Shown: piece by piece, positions 5,769 through 6,894 of the stretch
Numbering within the stretch: the first letter of the stretch is position 1
Layout of the letters: each line of letters begins with the position of its first letter
Source of the DNA: Gemmatimonadota bacterium
Lineage (GTDB): Bacteria > Gemmatimonadota > Gemmatimonadetes > Palauibacterales > Palauibacteraceae
Assembly (NCBI GenBank): GCA_029288095.1
Contig: JARFPW010000083.1
Span: forward strand, 1 to 6,894
DNA: 6,894 bases
Direction of reading: 5' to 3'
Translations under genes and position numbers: made by a program
Notes under the pieces: generated by a model
Seen by the model: the letters and a program-made list of their open reading frames with translations, nothing else
What the model was told of the DNA's origin: nothing
Databases searched by the model: none

Positions 5769-6412
5769 CCAGGGTTTTGCGGCTTGTACTGATGGGCCCG
5801 CCGGGTGCGGGAAAGGGAACGCAGGGAGAGTTGCTGGCTCACCGGTTCGGTATCCCTCGTTACGCTACCGGGGACATCCTGCGCGCGTCTCGGCGGGACG
5901 GGTCGGAGCTCGGGCGTAAAGCTCAGAGCTTCATGGATGCCGGCGAACTCGTGCCCGACGAGGTGATCCTCGGCCTGATCGGCGAAGCATTGGACACGCC
6001 GGAGGCGCAGGACGGCTGCCTGTTCGACGGCTTTCCGCGGACGGTTGCCCAGGCGGAGGGCCTCGACACGCTGCTGCGCGAGGCCGGGCGCGAACTCGAC
6101 GCCGTTGTGAATCTGGCGGTGAGCGACGCCGAGATCGTTCGTCGGCTGTCGAGTCGTCGTGTGTGCGGGGACTGCGGGACCGTGGCACCAACCGGTGAAG
6201 GCCGTAGAGAGTGCCCCGGCTGCGGAGGCGGGCTGGTTACGCGACCCGACGACCGGCCCGAGACCGTACTCCGGCGGCTCGAGGTATATCGAGAGCAGAC
6301 GGAACCCGTGCTGAGCTGGTACCGCGATTCGAGCACGCGGGTGTTCGATATCCCGGGAACCGGTGGGGTCGCGCGTGTGCAGGAGCTGATTCTCGAGGCG
6401 ATCGCGGCATGA
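5765..6412 (+). CDS. adk: Adenylate kinase with Cys4-type, shortened LID domain
   Basis: Adenylate kinase interconverts ATP + AMP and 2 ADP in the cytosol. The 215-residue product has the P-loop GPPGAGKGT (11-19, Lys17), and the AMP-binding region with Tyr33-Ala-Thr35-Gly-Asp and Arg40. It also has the DGFPRT motif (88-93, Arg92), and the LID with RRVC-x2-C (Cys134, Cys137) and C-x2-C (Cys150, Cys153), a zinc-ribbon arrangement. After this come TRPDDRPETVLRRL (159-172) and the C-terminal helix. Between the two Cys pairs there are only 12 residues, and the usual Tyr-His…Phe-Asn-Pro-Pro-Lys stretch is missing, so the LID is shorter than normal. The start is a GTG at 5765 that overlaps the secY stop (ATGTGA). 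No Shine-Dalgarno is clear, so coupling to secY is likely. TTG at 5777 is a weaker alternative. Confidence 0.96.
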   Translation: MTRVLRLVLMGPPGAGKGTQGELLAHRFGIPRYATGDILRASRRDGSELGRKAQSFMDAGELVPDEVILGLIGEALDTPEAQDGCLFDGFPRTVAQAEGLDTLLREAGRELDAVVNLAVSDAEIVRRLSSRRVCGDCGTVAPTGEGRRECPGCGGGLVTRPDDRPETVLRRLEVYREQTEPVLSWYRDSSTRVFDIPGTGGVARVQELILEAIAA

Positions 6413-6894
6413 TCCGGCTCAAGACAGCGGCCGAGATCGATACGATCGCCCGGGCCGGCGAGATCGTGTCAGGCACCCTGACTCGCGTGGCCGAACTGGC
6501 GCGCCCCGGTTTGAGCACAGGGGAGTTGGACCGGCAAGCGGAGGAGTTCATCCGGGCGCACGAAGGGGCCACACCGGCGTTCAAGGGCCTGTACAACTTC
6601 CCGGGCACCCTGTGCACGAGTGTGAACCAGGAGGTGGTGCACGGGATACCGTCGGACGTCCGCGAGCTGGCGAGCGGGGATCTGCTCGGCGTAGACGTCG
6701 GAGTACAGCTTGACGGCATGTTTGCGGATGCTGCCGTTACGCTTCCCATCGGGGAGACGAGTCCCGAGGCGGGAAGGCTGCTGGAGACAACGAATCGGGC
6801 ACTGCTGGCCGGCATTGACGCGGCAGTCGTAGGCGCGACGATCGGCGACGTGGGCGCGGCGATCCAGCAGGTAGTGGACGAGGTGGGATATGGC
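6409..6894 (+). CDS. map: Methionine aminopeptidase type I, 5' part (runs off the window)
   Basis: This enzyme removes the initiator Met from new proteins with small second residues, using a dinuclear metal centre. 162 residues are visible and the frame is open to the window edge. It starts MIRLKTAAEIDTIARAGEIV, the usual N-terminus with no zinc-finger extension, hence a type Ia-like form. Active-site residues visible are His78 in VNQEVVHGIP (72-81) and the metal ligands Asp96 in GVDVG and Asp107 in FADAA. The remaining His and two Glu ligands should lie in the missing C-terminal part of about 90-100 residues. The last residues (DEVGYG) lead into the expected GHGIG block. The ATG at 6409 overlaps the adk stop as ATGA, so translation is probably coupled. 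Confidence 0.96.
   Translation, partial: MIRLKTAAEIDTIARAGEIVSGTLTRVAELARPGLSTGELDRQAEEFIRAHEGATPAFKGLYNFPGTLCTSVNQEVVHGIPSDVRELASGDLLGVDVGVQLDGMFADAAVTLPIGETSPEAGRLLETTNRALLAGIDAAVVGATIGDVGAAIQQVVDEVGYG

Noticed and set aside
6237..6815. Minus-strand open frame of 192 codons across the adk/map junction
   Set aside because: It is antisense to two conserved enzymes and is Ser/Arg/Pro-rich without any motif, so it is a shadow frame.

Overview
This window is a slice of a bacterial chromosome carrying the spc ribosomal-protein operon. All fourteen genes with assigned functions are on the plus strand. They are the 3' end of rpmC (uL29), complete rpsQ (uS17), rplN (uL14), rplX (uL24), rplE (uL5), rpsN (uS14, zinc form), rpsH (uS8), rplF (uL6), rplR (uL18), rpsE (uS5), rpmD (uL30), rplO (uL15), secY and adk, plus the 5' two-thirds or so of map. 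That is thirteen complete genes and two partial ones.

Layout. Bases 1-75 are the tail of uL29, the last gene of the adjoining S10-type cluster. Bases 68-4405 hold eleven ribosomal-protein genes in the classical bacterial order. Bases 4407-5768 encode the SecY translocon channel, 5765-6412 adenylate kinase, and 6409 to the window edge type I methionine aminopeptidase. Spacing is very tight. Four junctions overlap (rpmC/rpsQ 8 nt, rpsE/rpmD 8 nt, secY/adk 4 nt, adk/map 4 nt). The longest gap is only 37 nt, between rplE and rpsN, and it carries a short hairpin over the rplE stop codon. I see no convincing promoter, Rho-independent terminator, mobile element, tRNA or CRISPR, so one polycistronic transcript running through the window is the simplest reading.

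Functionally the genes supply the small-subunit proteins uS17, uS8, uS14 and uS5, and large-subunit proteins at several 50S sites. They also supply the membrane channel used by nascent secreted and membrane proteins, the enzyme that balances adenine nucleotides, and the enzyme that removes the initiator methionine.

Organism. The DNA is GC-rich (about 60% by eye) and the genes are plainly bacterial. SecY has a GVMPIIFAQ segment after TM6 and a lysine in the GGFIPGVKPG loop, which I recall from the Bacteroidota/Chlorobiota/Gemmatimonadota (FCB) assemblage. With the high GC and the secY-adk-map order, a Gemmatimonadota-like bacterium is my best guess. This is inference from memory, not a computed placement.

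The region is conserved housekeeping DNA and I find no previously undescribed system in it. The points worth a second look are small: a shortened Cys4 LID domain in adenylate kinase, the SecY Arg-to-Lys substitution, the rplE/rpsN hairpin, and the coupled GTG starts.
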